Below, piece by piece: positions 24,971 through 33,830 of a stretch of 37,403 bases of DNA. The notes under the pieces are model-generated. The model did not search any database. It saw only the letters and a program-made list of their open reading frames with translations, and was not told where the DNA came from. The DNA is from Clostridia bacterium. Its GTDB lineage: Bacteria > Bacillota > Clostridia > Peptostreptococcales > Anaerovoracaceae. Numbering within the stretch: the first letter of the stretch is position 1; each line of letters opens with the position of its first letter. Position numbers and translations under genes: made by a program. The stretch lies in assembly GCA_910575405.1 (NCBI GenBank), contig CAJTER010000040.1, positions 1-37,403 on the forward strand. The letters are read 5' to 3'.

Positions 24971-26059
24971 ATGACATTTAAATTGCGGCAATATATAGAA
25001 CCGGATTTTACACAGGATAAATTTGTAAAAGCGCCGGATGCAAAGATCGTACTGGCGCCTAAGGATATGGCAGCGCCTGATTATTTCCACGCTACTTCCA
25101 TTTTCCCCGAGTATTTTAAGCTGGGTGGAAAGTGGCTGCTGGCGGAGGAATCCAGAATGGACTGTCTGGCTGTTTACGAAGATGGAAAAATTCGCATCCG
25201 GGAATTTCGCAATATCAAGCAGGGCGACAAGGTCATCGTAGGAAGAACCGAGGATTGTGAAGAAGGCATTTACGTTCACGCAGAATGCTTTAAGGAGGAA
25301 AGGTCTAAGGATGCGCCTTTTGCCTTTCGTCAGAGCAGGAGCAGAGAGACGGCATTTTCCTATGATTATGAACAGCTCTATGAGCTGCTGAAGCACGAAA
25401 GAAAGCATGGATATGTGGTGTGGGTTCTGGGACCTGCCTGCGCTTTTGATGCTGAGGCCAGAGAAGCTTTTTCAAAGCTGGTTGCAGGAGGATATGTAGA
25501 TGCCCTGCTGGCCGGAAACGCTCTGGCTACCCACGATTTGGAGGGTGCCTATTTGGGGACGGCTCTGGGACAGGACATTCGGACTCAGCGCCCTCACTTC
25601 AACGGCCATTACAACCATATTGATACCATCAACAAGGTCAATCAGTACGGCTCCATTCCAGCTTTTATTGAGCAGGAGAAGATTTCCGACGGCATTATTT
25701 ACAGCTGCGTGAAGCATAATGTGCCTTTTGTACTGAATGGATCGCTTCGGGACGATGGGCCTCTGCCGGAGGTTTATGAACACACCTACCTTGGGCAGGA
25801 TGCGGTGCGAAACCACGTCCGCAAGGCCACTACTGTGATAGGAATGGCAACGGTACTTCATACGATTGCCACGGGCAACATGACTCCAAGCTACCGGGTG
25901 CTGCCGGATGGAACCATTCGTCAGGTTTACTTTTACACTATTGACACATCCGAATTTGCGGTCAACAAGCTGGGAGACCGGGGAAGTCTGGCTGCGAGAG
26001 GAATTGTAACAAATGTACAGGACTTTGTCTGCAATCTGGCAAAGGGCCTCAAACTATAG
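24971..26059 (+). CDS. Archaeal-type ornithine cyclodeaminase / LOR-SDH family protein
   Basis: The 362-aa soluble protein fits the family found in archaeal ornithine cyclodeaminases, in the C-terminal half of cyanobacterial arginine dihydrolase fusions and in LOR/SDH proteins. Such proteins use NAD; archaeal members turn ornithine into proline and ammonia. Visible hallmarks are an N-terminal beta domain (about 1-110), a Rossmann-like region (GPACAFDAEAREAFSKLVAG, then ALLAGNALATHDLEG), and NVPFVLNGSLRDDGPLPEVY at about 251-270, a strong family signature. The ATG at 24971 follows AAAAGGAG. Its neighbour is a class I aminotransferase 14 bp downstream. Lysine or saccharopine chemistry is an alternative to ornithine, since substrate residues cannot be judged without alignment. 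Confidence 0.82.
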   Translation: MTFKLRQYIEPDFTQDKFVKAPDAKIVLAPKDMAAPDYFHATSIFPEYFKLGGKWLLAEESRMDCLAVYEDGKIRIREFRNIKQGDKVIVGRTEDCEEGIYVHAECFKEERSKDAPFAFRQSRSRETAFSYDYEQLYELLKHERKHGYVVWVLGPACAFDAEAREAFSKLVAGGYVDALLAGNALATHDLEGAYLGTALGQDIRTQRPHFNGHYNHIDTINKVNQYGSIPAFIEQEKISDGIIYSCVKHNVPFVLNGSLRDDGPLPEVYEHTYLGQDAVRNHVRKATTVIGMATVLHTIATGNMTPSYRVLPDGTIRQVYFYTIDTSEFAVNKLGDRGSLAARGIVTNVQDFVCNLAKGLKL

Positions 26060-26073
26060 AGGAGGAACGTCAT

Positions 26074-27261
26074 ATGATTTCAGAAAAAATGAAGCCTTTG
26101 ATGGAGAATAATTCCGCCATCCGGACCATGTTTGAAGAAGGCGATAAAATGCGGGCCAGGTTCGGACGTGAAAATGTCTTTGATTTCAGCCTGGGAAACC
26201 CGGACGCCCCCACTCCGCCGGAAGTGAATCAGGCCATCAAGGATATCGTAGATGAGGAGCCGGATCTAATCCTCCACGGATATATGAGCAATGCGGGCTT
26301 TGAAGACGTGCGGCAGACGGTTGCAGAACACATCAACAAAACTCAGGGAACGAAGTTTTCGGCAAACAATATACTCATGACCGTAGGTGCGGCCAGCGGA
26401 CTTAATGTTGCCCTGAAGACTATTTTAAACCCAGGAGAAGAAGTCGTCATTTTTGCGCCTTACTTCTTGGAATACAATTGGTATGTGAACAATTACGACG
26501 GCGTTGTGGTGCAGGCTTCTACGGACAGGAAGACTTTCCAGCCGGATCTGGCAGCCTTTGAAAGCTGTATTACAGAAAAGACCAGAGTTGTCCTCATCAA
26601 TTCACCCCACAATCCGACGGGCGTCGTATATTCGGAGGCGACCATTAAGGGCATCGCGGATATCCTGGACAAAAAGCAGAAGGAGCTTGGCAGGACTATC
26701 TTCATTATTGCGGACGAGCCCTACCGGGAGCTGGCCTATGACGGAATTCAGGTTCCGTACGTGACAAAGTATTACGATAACACGATTGTAGCTTATTCCT
26801 ACAGCAAATCCCTATCCCTTCCGGGAGAGAGAATCGGCTATCTGGTGATTCCCGATGAGCTGGAGGAAAGCGAGCTGGTCTTTGATACAGCTTCCAATGC
26901 AAACCGGATCATCGGCTGCGTCAACGCACCGTCTCTGCAGCAGAAGGTAATTGCAAAATGTGTAGACGCCAAGGTGGATCTGGACTACTACGATAAAAAC
27001 AGAAAGGCCCTCTATGAAGGGCTGAAGGAATGTGGCTTTGAATGCATCATGCCTCAGGGAGCCTTTTATCTCTTCGTAAAGTCGCCGGTGGAAAATGAAG
27101 CGGAGTTCTGCCAGGCTGCGAAGAAATACAACATCCTCATGGTGCCGGGCAGCGCCTTTGCGGGTCCGGGCTATGTGCGGCTTGCATACTGCGTTTCCTA
27201 TGAAACTATCATAAATTCCATGCCCGGCTTTAAAAAGCTGGCTGGGGAATACGGACTGTAG
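26074..27261 (+). CDS. PLP-dependent class I aminotransferase
   Basis: The 395-aa enzyme has the class I (AspC/AlaT-like) layout. The PLP phosphate and ring contacts include VGAASGLNVALKTIL, NSPHNPTGVVYSEATI and IADEPYRELAYDG. The Schiff-base lysine is Lys245 in YSYSKSLSLPGERIGYLV, and RLAYCVS near the C-terminus carries the substrate-carboxylate arginine. AGGAGG precedes the ATG. It ends the run glutamine synthetase - SerS - cyclodeaminase-like - aminotransferase, and a strong terminator follows. With the cyclodeaminase-like gene it may form an amino-acid interconversion step; the donor and acceptor are not predictable from motifs alone. Confidence 0.95.
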   Translation: MISEKMKPLMENNSAIRTMFEEGDKMRARFGRENVFDFSLGNPDAPTPPEVNQAIKDIVDEEPDLILHGYMSNAGFEDVRQTVAEHINKTQGTKFSANNILMTVGAASGLNVALKTILNPGEEVVIFAPYFLEYNWYVNNYDGVVVQASTDRKTFQPDLAAFESCITEKTRVVLINSPHNPTGVVYSEATIKGIADILDKKQKELGRTIFIIADEPYRELAYDGIQVPYVTKYYDNTIVAYSYSKSLSLPGERIGYLVIPDELEESELVFDTASNANRIIGCVNAPSLQQKVIAKCVDAKVDLDYYDKNRKALYEGLKECGFECIMPQGAFYLFVKSPVENEAEFCQAAKKYNILMVPGSAFAGPGYVRLAYCVSYETIINSMPGFKKLAGEYGL

Positions 27262-27268
27262 ATCTGAC

Positions 27269-27316
27269 AAGAGGCAACCGGTTTTCAAGGAAAATGAAAA
27301 CCAGTTGCCTCTTACA
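27269..27316. terminator. Bidirectional terminator after the aminotransferase
   Basis: AAGAGGCAACCGGTTTTCA pairs with TGAAAACCAGTTGCCTCTT (18 of 19 positions) around AGGAAAA. It can also stop the convergent alkylsulfatase transcript. Confidence 0.9.
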
Positions 27317-27340
27317 CTTGTGAAGTTCCTTTTCAGACGA

Positions 27341-29332
27341 TTAGGGCTCTACAATATTGAAAAACGCTGGATATTCAGTCAGATGATCAGTCAGGGCATT
27401 CAGCGCGCTTTTATCTCCGCGAACCTGTATCTGCCTGATACCATCCTGATTCCCCTGGATGATGGCAAAGAGGGCCAGCCGGGGCAGGGTCAGAGTGGCG
27501 TCCGCATTTTTTACTTCACCCTTAGCATAAAGCAGGGCGCCGTTTTTCAGGTGTGCATAGTAGTGCTCTTTTGTATCGGAAATGGTGAAATTAATCCTGT
27601 AGTCCAGTTCTCCTACCTGTTCACCGTCTATGAGGATTCCCAAGTAATCCAGCAGCATTTCTGTTGTCATGGATTTTACAGAGTCCTCGCTGTTTGTGGC
27701 CTTTTTGGAGATATCGGTTTCCGTTCCGTTTCGCAGTTCATAGGCGGCGGAAAGATAATTGTTCCTCCAGATTCCCGATTCCGCCTGATAGCCCAGTTGT
27801 TCTAAGGCATCGGCACACAGATAACGAGCATCCTGATTTTCAGGATCCTGGTAGACAAGGGCGTTGGTAATCTGTGCTACCCATTGATATTCGCCCTTTT
27901 CAAAGTCTTTTTTCGCTTTTTCCAGGATAGCATTCACATCCCCCAGATATTCCACCAGCTTTTCCGCTTCCTCAGAAGGTGTCAGAGGGTTCAGGTTTAC
28001 TGGATTTCCATCGTACCAGCCAATGTATTTTTGATAGACCGCTTTTGCATTGTGGGAAACGGTACCGTAGTACTGGCGGGTGTACCATACCTGTTCCAGG
28101 GACTGGGGAAGCTTGATTTTACGGGCGATTTCGTTTGATGTATAGCCATGATTGATGTACATGAGGGTCTGGTCGTGAATAAACTTATAGGCGGAAGCCG
28201 TATTTTCCATATATTCCTGTATAACCTTTTTTCCAAAGTGAGGCCAGTTGTGAGACTGGAATACCACATTTGCTTTGTTTCCATAAAGATTCTGGGCCTC
28301 CATAATATATTTTGCCCACGTGTTTCCGTCACGTACCTGAGCGCCCCGCAGGGTATAGAGATTGTGCATGGTTCCAGTGCAGTTTTCAGCCATCCAGAGT
28401 GCGGAGAACTGTGGGAACCAAGTGTTCATTTCAGCAGGAGCTTCTGTCCCTGGGGTCATCTGAAAGCTCATGTCCACACCATCTACTGTAACCTTCTGAC
28501 CGGTTTTTTTGATTTCCGTTGTGGGTTGTATGAAAGAAAGGGTGCCTGTAGACTGGGTGCTGCCGATTCCTACTGACAAAGTTCCCGAAGGCCCCTTTTC
28601 CGTCAGGGTTCCGTACTGATAGCCGGAGCGGCGCCCCATGGCTGCTCCCGTATAGATATTTTCCGATACAGCGTGTTCCTGAAAGCCTTCCGGGGCAAGA
28701 ACCTGTATTTTCCCGGCATTTACATCTGCCTCGCTGGCCACGCCTTTGATTCCGCCGTAGTGATCGATGTGGGAGTGGCTGATGACAACGGCACGCACAG
28801 GCCGTTTGCCCAGTTCCTTATTGACCAGTTCCAAAGCGGCTTGGGCGCATTCCACACTGATGAGGGGATCAAAGATGATCCAGCCTGTCTTTCCTTTGAT
28901 AAAAGTAATATTGCTGATATCATAGCCCCTTACCTGATAAATGTCCTCCGTCACCTGAAAAAGGCCGTAGAGATGGTTCAGTTGGGCATTGCGCCAAAGG
29001 CTGGGGTTTGCGGTAGTCGGCGCTTTTTCCTGCACATCCAGAAAGCCGTATGCTTTCTGACTCCAGACGACTTTTCCGTCCTTATTTTTGATTTCCAGAG
29101 CTTCCGGCGCCGCGATAAGTCCCTGCTGTGCGAACTTTTTTTCCTGCTGGTCCTCAAAATCTAGCAGAGTGTAAAAGCCTTCGTTGTATTCCGTTGTCTG
29201 GTCGGTGGCTTCCTTGATCTCGCCGTTCAGCTCATAGGAGCTTCTGTTGCTGCCACACCCGCAGACGGCACCTGCTGACATGAGGGCAATGAGGGAAACG
29301 GCCAGCAGTTGTTTTCCTTTTTTCAATTTCAT
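27341..29332 (-). CDS. Lipoprotein alkylsulfatase-type metallo-beta-lactamase-fold hydrolase
   Basis: The 663-aa protein follows the SdsA1/BDS1 linear alkylsulfatase plan. It has a lipoprotein signal ending in VCGC (Cys26), an N-terminal metallo-beta-lactamase domain with HSHIDHYGG (His186, His188, Asp190, His191), a middle dimerisation part with the NWPHFGKKVIQEYM region, and a C-terminal SCP2-like lipid-binding domain (about 545-655, GELDYRINFTISDTKEHYYA). Family members cut sulfate from alkyl sulfates such as SDS; here the lipid anchor puts the enzyme outside the membrane. The start at 29332 is preferred because GGAAAGGAG lies 7 bases upstream, inside the longer frame. The inverted-repeat element (29366-29447) sits at its promoter. 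Other ester or sulfate substrates are possible. Confidence 0.9.
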   Translation of the reverse strand: MKLKKGKQLLAVSLIALMSAGAVCGCGSNRSSYELNGEIKEATDQTTEYNEGFYTLLDFEDQQEKKFAQQGLIAAPEALEIKNKDGKVVWSQKAYGFLDVQEKAPTTANPSLWRNAQLNHLYGLFQVTEDIYQVRGYDISNITFIKGKTGWIIFDPLISVECAQAALELVNKELGKRPVRAVVISHSHIDHYGGIKGVASEADVNAGKIQVLAPEGFQEHAVSENIYTGAAMGRRSGYQYGTLTEKGPSGTLSVGIGSTQSTGTLSFIQPTTEIKKTGQKVTVDGVDMSFQMTPGTEAPAEMNTWFPQFSALWMAENCTGTMHNLYTLRGAQVRDGNTWAKYIMEAQNLYGNKANVVFQSHNWPHFGKKVIQEYMENTASAYKFIHDQTLMYINHGYTSNEIARKIKLPQSLEQVWYTRQYYGTVSHNAKAVYQKYIGWYDGNPVNLNPLTPSEEAEKLVEYLGDVNAILEKAKKDFEKGEYQWVAQITNALVYQDPENQDARYLCADALEQLGYQAESGIWRNNYLSAAYELRNGTETDISKKATNSEDSVKSMTTEMLLDYLGILIDGEQVGELDYRINFTISDTKEHYYAHLKNGALLYAKGEVKNADATLTLPRLALFAIIQGNQDGIRQIQVRGDKSALNALTDHLTEYPAFFNIVEP

Positions 29333-29365
29333 AAACGCTCCTTTCCTTTTCAACTACAAAGATCC

Positions 29366-29447
29366 AGTGTACTGACCTCCTGGGAATCAGGGTGGATGGC
29401 AAAATAGGCAGTGCCAGACGTCCTGATTCCCAAGTGGACAGTAAACT
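29366..29447. repeat. Inverted-repeat element, copy 2
   Basis: Two 26-base arms, 29366-29391 and 29422-29447, are inverted repeats with 22 of 26 positions matching; the inner GGGAATCAGG/CCTGATTCCC is perfect. It resembles copy 1 at 9415-9482 in the opposite orientation, including the inner GTGCCAGACG (29411-29420). It lies 34 bp before the alkylsulfatase start. No clear target-site duplication is visible. Confidence 0.7.
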
Positions 29448-29566
29448 AAGTCCATTTATGATATAAAAAAAGTCTCTTTTCGTCCACTCCCCGGACGGGT
29501 AGTCTTCTGCAGTATTTATTTCTGCAGATATTCACCCAGAAGAACGGATCTATTTTGGGGAAAATA

Positions 29567-29575
29567 TGGTACAAT
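29567..29575 (+). promoter_or_regulatory. Extended -10 promoter for the membrane LuxR gene
   Basis: TGG-TACAAT forms an extended -10 element about 80 bases before the LuxR start. No good -35 is seen, as is common for extended -10 promoters. Confidence 0.4.
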
Positions 29576-29656
29576 AGGAGCAGCAGAGTTGCAAAAGCGG
29601 TCTCTTCCAAATGAAGGCTGCAGGCGAGTCGCTCTTTGATCCTGGAGGGTACATTT

Positions 29657-30619
29657 ATGATAAAGACCATTTCCTTTTTCGCATTTTTCTTTGCCGGCTT
29701 TGCGAGTCTGGCGGGGATTGCTCTATTTCTTTTAATTAATAAAATGAAAAGCGGACAGCTCCGCAAGGAAGAACCACTGTTGTGCCTTGTAATTACAGCA
29801 GCGGTTATGGGCATTTTTTATCTTGCTGAATTTTACTATTTTGATCGGAACGCCAGCGATTCCGGCTGGAGGGGACTTGAGCGTATGGTGGATATGCTCC
29901 TTTATATGCTAATCGCTTTTTTCTGGTTCCGCTTTCTGCGGCATGAACTGCAACTTACGGAGAGGATTTTCCTGAGCCGCGTGACCGATGGCCTGATTAT
30001 TGGCCTTACGATTCTGATTCTGCCTGTTTATGGCTTCCTGATGGACGAGCATTACACTGTTTCTCATGAAGCAGGGCGCATATTCGCATCAGCATGCCAG
30101 ATACTCCTGATGCTGACGATGCTGGCGCTGGCGTGTATTTACATACGGATGATTTTCCTTTATACACAAAAGGAAAAGGCGCGGCCATATCTGCTTGGAA
30201 TTACGATTCTTCAGGCTTTAAACGGAGCGTGGAATGGCGGATTTGTCCTGCAGATGCTAAATCATATTACCATAGGAAAAGGCGTTTTACAGTTCAGCGA
30301 TTACGATTTTTCAGCTGTCATGCTTTTGGGAATGAGCGGCCTGATCACACTGTATATTTACAAAACGGATTTCAGTCATGCAGTTGCGGCAGAGCACAGC
30401 ACAGAGGATAGGCAGCAGCAGATCCAGAGGGAGCTGGAGCAATATAATTTAACGCAGCGGGAACAGCAGGTGGCAAATCTTTTGCTAAAAGGAAGCAGCT
30501 ACGAAGAAATCGCAGAGGAGCTGTTCATCTCCAAATATACGGTCAAGCGTCACGCTCATAACCTTTATCAGAAAGTGGGTGTTTCGGCAAAAGTGGATTT
30601 AATCAAGAAATTTCAATAG
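29657..30619 (+). CDS. Membrane-bound LuxR-type regulator (seven-TM sensor, C-terminal HTH)
   Basis: The 320-aa protein starts with hydrophobic helices through about residue 230 (TISFFAFFFAGFASLAGIAL, ILIVILPVYG-like and LMLTMLALACIYIRMIFLY segments, about seven in all). A linker of about 25 residues leads to a LuxR/GerE HTH: LTQREQQVANLLLKGSSYEE and IAEELFISKYTVKRHAHNLY. No receiver domain is present, so the membrane part is the likely sensor. The ATG at 29657 follows GGAGGG; the upstream in-frame TTG would place the ribosome site inside the gene. It ends 3 bp before the O1 dyad of the M28-type gene, and a like dyad sits before the amidohydrolase, so it probably controls both (inference). 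Confidence 0.88.
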   Translation: MIKTISFFAFFFAGFASLAGIALFLLINKMKSGQLRKEEPLLCLVITAAVMGIFYLAEFYYFDRNASDSGWRGLERMVDMLLYMLIAFFWFRFLRHELQLTERIFLSRVTDGLIIGLTILILPVYGFLMDEHYTVSHEAGRIFASACQILLMLTMLALACIYIRMIFLYTQKEKARPYLLGITILQALNGAWNGGFVLQMLNHITIGKGVLQFSDYDFSAVMLLGMSGLITLYIYKTDFSHAVAAEHSTEDRQQQIQRELEQYNLTQREQQVANLLLKGSSYEEIAEELFISKYTVKRHAHNLYQKVGVSAKVDLIKKFQ

Positions 30620-30622
30620 TTC

Positions 30623-30701
30623 TGGACCCTATGGACCATGGCTGCATTCGCGAAATTGGACTTTAGGGGCACTTGCGCAAATTTACCAAATAGTCTAAAA
30701 A
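30623..30701 (+). promoter_or_regulatory. LuxR-type operators O1/O2 and promoter of the M28-type gene
   Basis: O1 (TGGACC-CTAT-GGACCA, 30623-30638) is a dyad. O2 (TGGACTTTAGGGGCA) starts at 30657. The promoter is TTGCGC (30673-30678), 17 bp, TAAAAA (30696-30701). The same order and spacing recur before the amidohydrolase gene (34689-34766). The poor -10 fits a promoter that needs an activator. Confidence 0.65.
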
Positions 30702-30733
30702 TTACTTGATGGCAATTTTCTCAAGTAATTTTT
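30697..30733 (+). promoter_or_regulatory. Perfect 13-bp hairpin before the M28 ribosome site
   Basis: AAAAATTACTTGA (30697-30709) pairs perfectly with TCAAGTAATTTTT (30721-30733) around an 11-base loop and is followed directly by TAGTAAAGGAGG. It could stop transcripts from the LuxR gene, act as an attenuator or stabilise the mRNA. Confidence 0.6.
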
Positions 30734-30751
30734 TAGTAAAGGAGGATTCGT

Positions 30752-33730
30752 ATGTATACGACATTGAAACGAGGCGTAAGCATTGCAGCTGTAATAGCAT
30801 TATTTCTTACTATGACTTTCACAGGAACCTTAGATTCCGTACATGCTGCCGCAGCGCCTAAGGCTCTTACATTAAAGTCGCAGGGTGCTCTGAAGACCGT
30901 CGATGTGGGCGCAGCCCTGAGCTTATCCGTTTCCAAAGTAAAACCGGAAAAAGCAAGCAAAGCTGTTTCCTGGAAGATTACAAAGGGAACAAAAAATGCA
31001 AAGCTGACGAAAAAGACTTCTTCCAGTGTTCTTGTAAAGGGAACAAAAGCTGGAACCGTAAAAGTAACCGCTTATTCCAAATCAAAGAAATCTGTGAAAA
31101 AAACGGTTACCCTTCAGGTTAAAAATCTCAAAGCAAAGAAAGTAACCTTAAATAAAACAAAGCTATCGTTAGCTGCCAGAAAGACGGAAAAGCTGAAAGC
31201 AGATGTAACAGCTCCGCAAAAATACGGCTACAAAAAGCAGACAACCAAATGGACCACTTCTAATTCCAAGGTCGCTGCTGTGAGTGCAAGCGGCGTTGTA
31301 ACGGCAAAGGCAGAAGGAACTGCAGTTATTAAAGCCAGCAACGATGGAAAATCCGCCTCCTGCAAAGTGACCGTTTCCGCTCAAAAGCCGGCTGTCGGGG
31401 AAACCTCCATGACCGCTGGTGTAAAGAAGATGATCGAAAAAATCGATCTGAAATATGCGGAGCAGGTGATGGATACACTGGCATATGACAAAGCCTATTT
31501 TGATGATGTGACAGGTTTCCGTACGGCTGGAAGCGATGCGGAGCACAAAGCATCTCAGTATCTGGCCTCCAAATGGAATGAAATTGGTCTTACTGATGTA
31601 GAGCGCGTTCCAGTCAAAGTGGATAAATGGCAGTTCAACAAAGCAGCCCTCAGTATCAAAAATGAAGCGGCAGGCGTAGATGCTTCTGTAAAAACTATCG
31701 TATCCTACGCATCAAACGGAACCGTACAAAAGGCAAAAGCAGGAAACCCAGTTTACCAGCAGGGTCTGGAAGGTGTAAAGGACGGGGAGATCATCTACCT
31801 GAACCACGGCTATCTGAGCGACTATGAAGCATATTACGATGAGCAGGGCCTGACAAAGGAAAAAATGCAGGCCGCTGCTGCTGAAGGCACCACCATCACG
31901 GATCAAGATGTGGAAAAAGCCCGTAAAGCACATATGAAAAACAAGATCGTCTTAGCTGATATCAACCAGGATACGGATTATTGGATTACACCGCATTACT
32001 CCGAAGCTTATGAACAGGGAGCAGCGGCTATCGCCACATACTCCTCTCAGTATGTGGATACAGAAGAAAACGATTGGGAAGAAAAATGGGAAACTTCTAT
32101 TCAGATTCAGGACTTATGTGCTGCCGACTATATCCCATGCGTCAGCATCAACCGCCAGGACGGCCTCAAGCTGAAGGAAGGCTATGAAGCAATCAAAAAG
32201 GCTGTAGCAGATAAAAAAATTACAGCAGAGGATGTAAAAGGCTCTGGCAAACTGATGGTGGACAATGAAATCGTCAAAGATGGCGGTACATCCTACAACG
32301 TAGTGGGCACCATTAAGGGCAGTGGAAACACGGGAGAACGCATCATCCTGGCCGGACATTATGACAAATATTTCTACGGCCTCAACGATGACTGTGCGGC
32401 CATCGGTCTTGTGGCAGGCGTTGCAAAAGCTATGAAAGACTCCGGCTTCCAGCCTTACTATGACATTGTATTCGTAGCCCACGGTTCGGAAGAATGGGGA
32501 AAAATCGGTGTGGAAGCAGACTGGGGACAAGGTTCCTGGGAAATGATCACCAAGGCAAAACCGGAATGGCAGAATACCACCATGGCGCTGCTCAATTATG
32601 AACTTCCAGCGAAACAGTCTGTAAAAGACGAATTGGCAGCCACCATCAGCGGAGGAAGGGAATCCGATACCCTTATTGGGAATTTCCTAAACAAATCCGG
32701 ACTGACGGGCTTATTCCCACAGAAAAACGGAAAGCTAAAAGAACGGTATTACGATTCACAGCCCATGAGCGATGCGATCTGTTATCAGTACGCAGGCGGA
32801 GTGCCTTGCTATGAAGTACAGGCCACTGCGGGAAAGAAAGTACCGTCTCCATCTACTTACCATACACCATACGATGACTACGAGGATTACAGCTCAGCTG
32901 CCATGGATTATGCCATTACTATTTCCACAGCACTGGCAGCTTACATTGATGGTACACCTGCCATGGAATTGGATTATGATGCAAGATGCGATGCGCTGGA
33001 AAATTCCATCAAAGGAAACGATGCTCTTTATCAGGAAGCCGACGTCAATACAGCAGCTTTTAAAACTGCGATTTCCAATCTGAGAGCGGCAAACAAGACC
33101 TGGATGGAACAGGTGCAGGCTATCAATAACGAATATGAGGAAGCCTTTGCAAAGAAATTGGATGCGACTACTCTAAAGGCCATCCGCGCAAAGGGCGATG
33201 CCCAAAACAAAACAGCCCTCAAAGCATACAAGGAATTGAACGACAGCTTCCTGGCCATGAGCGGAGGCTCCGCTGCCTGCATGTTCCATGAAATCCCGCA
33301 GGCCAATATCGCATCACTGGATGAAATGATCGCAGCCCTGAACGCGCAGCCCTACAATGTGGATCGCTTTATGAGCAACGCATGGCAACTGAATACAGGC
33401 GTCGAATATATGTGTTACGAATTCAGCAGAGAAGTTTGCCTGGCAGGTATTCCCACCGGATTCCCAGGGTATATCAACCTTCTGGATCAGCAGCACAGGG
33501 ACAAATTCAACTGGTCGGTAACCGATAACAGAATGTACACAAAATCCTTTGCGCCGACCGATACCTTTGGGCTCACCTATGACTGGATTCATGGAGCTGT
33601 CAGCCAGGCAGAAGCTGCAGCAGGCTACACTAAAGCCAGAACCGGCCAGCTGGGCTACCTGAAAGAAAGTATGGACAAAGAGCTGAAAGGAATGAATACG
33701 ATTAAAGACTTATTGAGCACAGGCAATTAA
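30752..33730 (+). CDS. Secreted Ig-like (Big_2) protein with M28-family peptidase domain
   Basis: The 992-aa product has a Sec signal peptide (LKRGVSIAAVIALFLTMTF, cut near VHAAAA). Two Ig-like repeats follow (about 36-123 and 124-210, the second a clear Big_2 with TTSNSKVAAVSASGVVTAKA). The zinc-peptidase domain carries the M28 ligand set: GHYDKY (His536, Asp538), NDDCAAIG (Asp546/547), HGSEEWG (Glu580, Glu581) and YHTPYDDY (His704). A C-terminal helical region of about 250 residues follows and is not assigned. It lacks LPXTG, so surface binding would come from the basic Ig-like repeats. M28 enzymes are aminopeptidases or carboxypeptidases. AAAGGAGG precedes the ATG. It shares its promoter design with the amidohydrolase gene and follows the LuxR gene directly. 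Confidence 0.9.
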   Translation: MYTTLKRGVSIAAVIALFLTMTFTGTLDSVHAAAAPKALTLKSQGALKTVDVGAALSLSVSKVKPEKASKAVSWKITKGTKNAKLTKKTSSSVLVKGTKAGTVKVTAYSKSKKSVKKTVTLQVKNLKAKKVTLNKTKLSLAARKTEKLKADVTAPQKYGYKKQTTKWTTSNSKVAAVSASGVVTAKAEGTAVIKASNDGKSASCKVTVSAQKPAVGETSMTAGVKKMIEKIDLKYAEQVMDTLAYDKAYFDDVTGFRTAGSDAEHKASQYLASKWNEIGLTDVERVPVKVDKWQFNKAALSIKNEAAGVDASVKTIVSYASNGTVQKAKAGNPVYQQGLEGVKDGEIIYLNHGYLSDYEAYYDEQGLTKEKMQAAAAEGTTITDQDVEKARKAHMKNKIVLADINQDTDYWITPHYSEAYEQGAAAIATYSSQYVDTEENDWEEKWETSIQIQDLCAADYIPCVSINRQDGLKLKEGYEAIKKAVADKKITAEDVKGSGKLMVDNEIVKDGGTSYNVVGTIKGSGNTGERIILAGHYDKYFYGLNDDCAAIGLVAGVAKAMKDSGFQPYYDIVFVAHGSEEWGKIGVEADWGQGSWEMITKAKPEWQNTTMALLNYELPAKQSVKDELAATISGGRESDTLIGNFLNKSGLTGLFPQKNGKLKERYYDSQPMSDAICYQYAGGVPCYEVQATAGKKVPSPSTYHTPYDDYEDYSSAAMDYAITISTALAAYIDGTPAMELDYDARCDALENSIKGNDALYQEADVNTAAFKTAISNLRAANKTWMEQVQAINNEYEEAFAKKLDATTLKAIRAKGDAQNKTALKAYKELNDSFLAMSGGSAACMFHEIPQANIASLDEMIAALNAQPYNVDRFMSNAWQLNTGVEYMCYEFSREVCLAGIPTGFPGYINLLDQQHRDKFNWSVTDNRMYTKSFAPTDTFGLTYDWIHGAVSQAEAAAGYTKARTGQLGYLKESMDKELKGMNTIKDLLSTGN

Positions 33731-33771
33731 GCATTTCCTTTTGGGAAAATGAATGCCATCTTATAAAATGG

Positions 33772-33810
33772 AGCCGCTGCCCTGGAGAAAATCTGGGACA
33801 GCGGCTTTGT
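33772..33810 (+). terminator. Terminator after the M28-type gene
   Basis: AGCCGCTGCCC pairs with GGGACAGCGGCT (one mismatch) before TTTGTTT. Loop and stem resemble the terminator at 37152-37190 after the amidohydrolase. Confidence 0.75.
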
Positions 33811-33830
33811 TTCCACGAAAAAATATCTCA

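Noticed and set aside
29436-29814. Minus-strand frame of 122 codons before the LuxR gene
   Set aside because: It overlaps the LuxR start and its promoter and has no family likeness.
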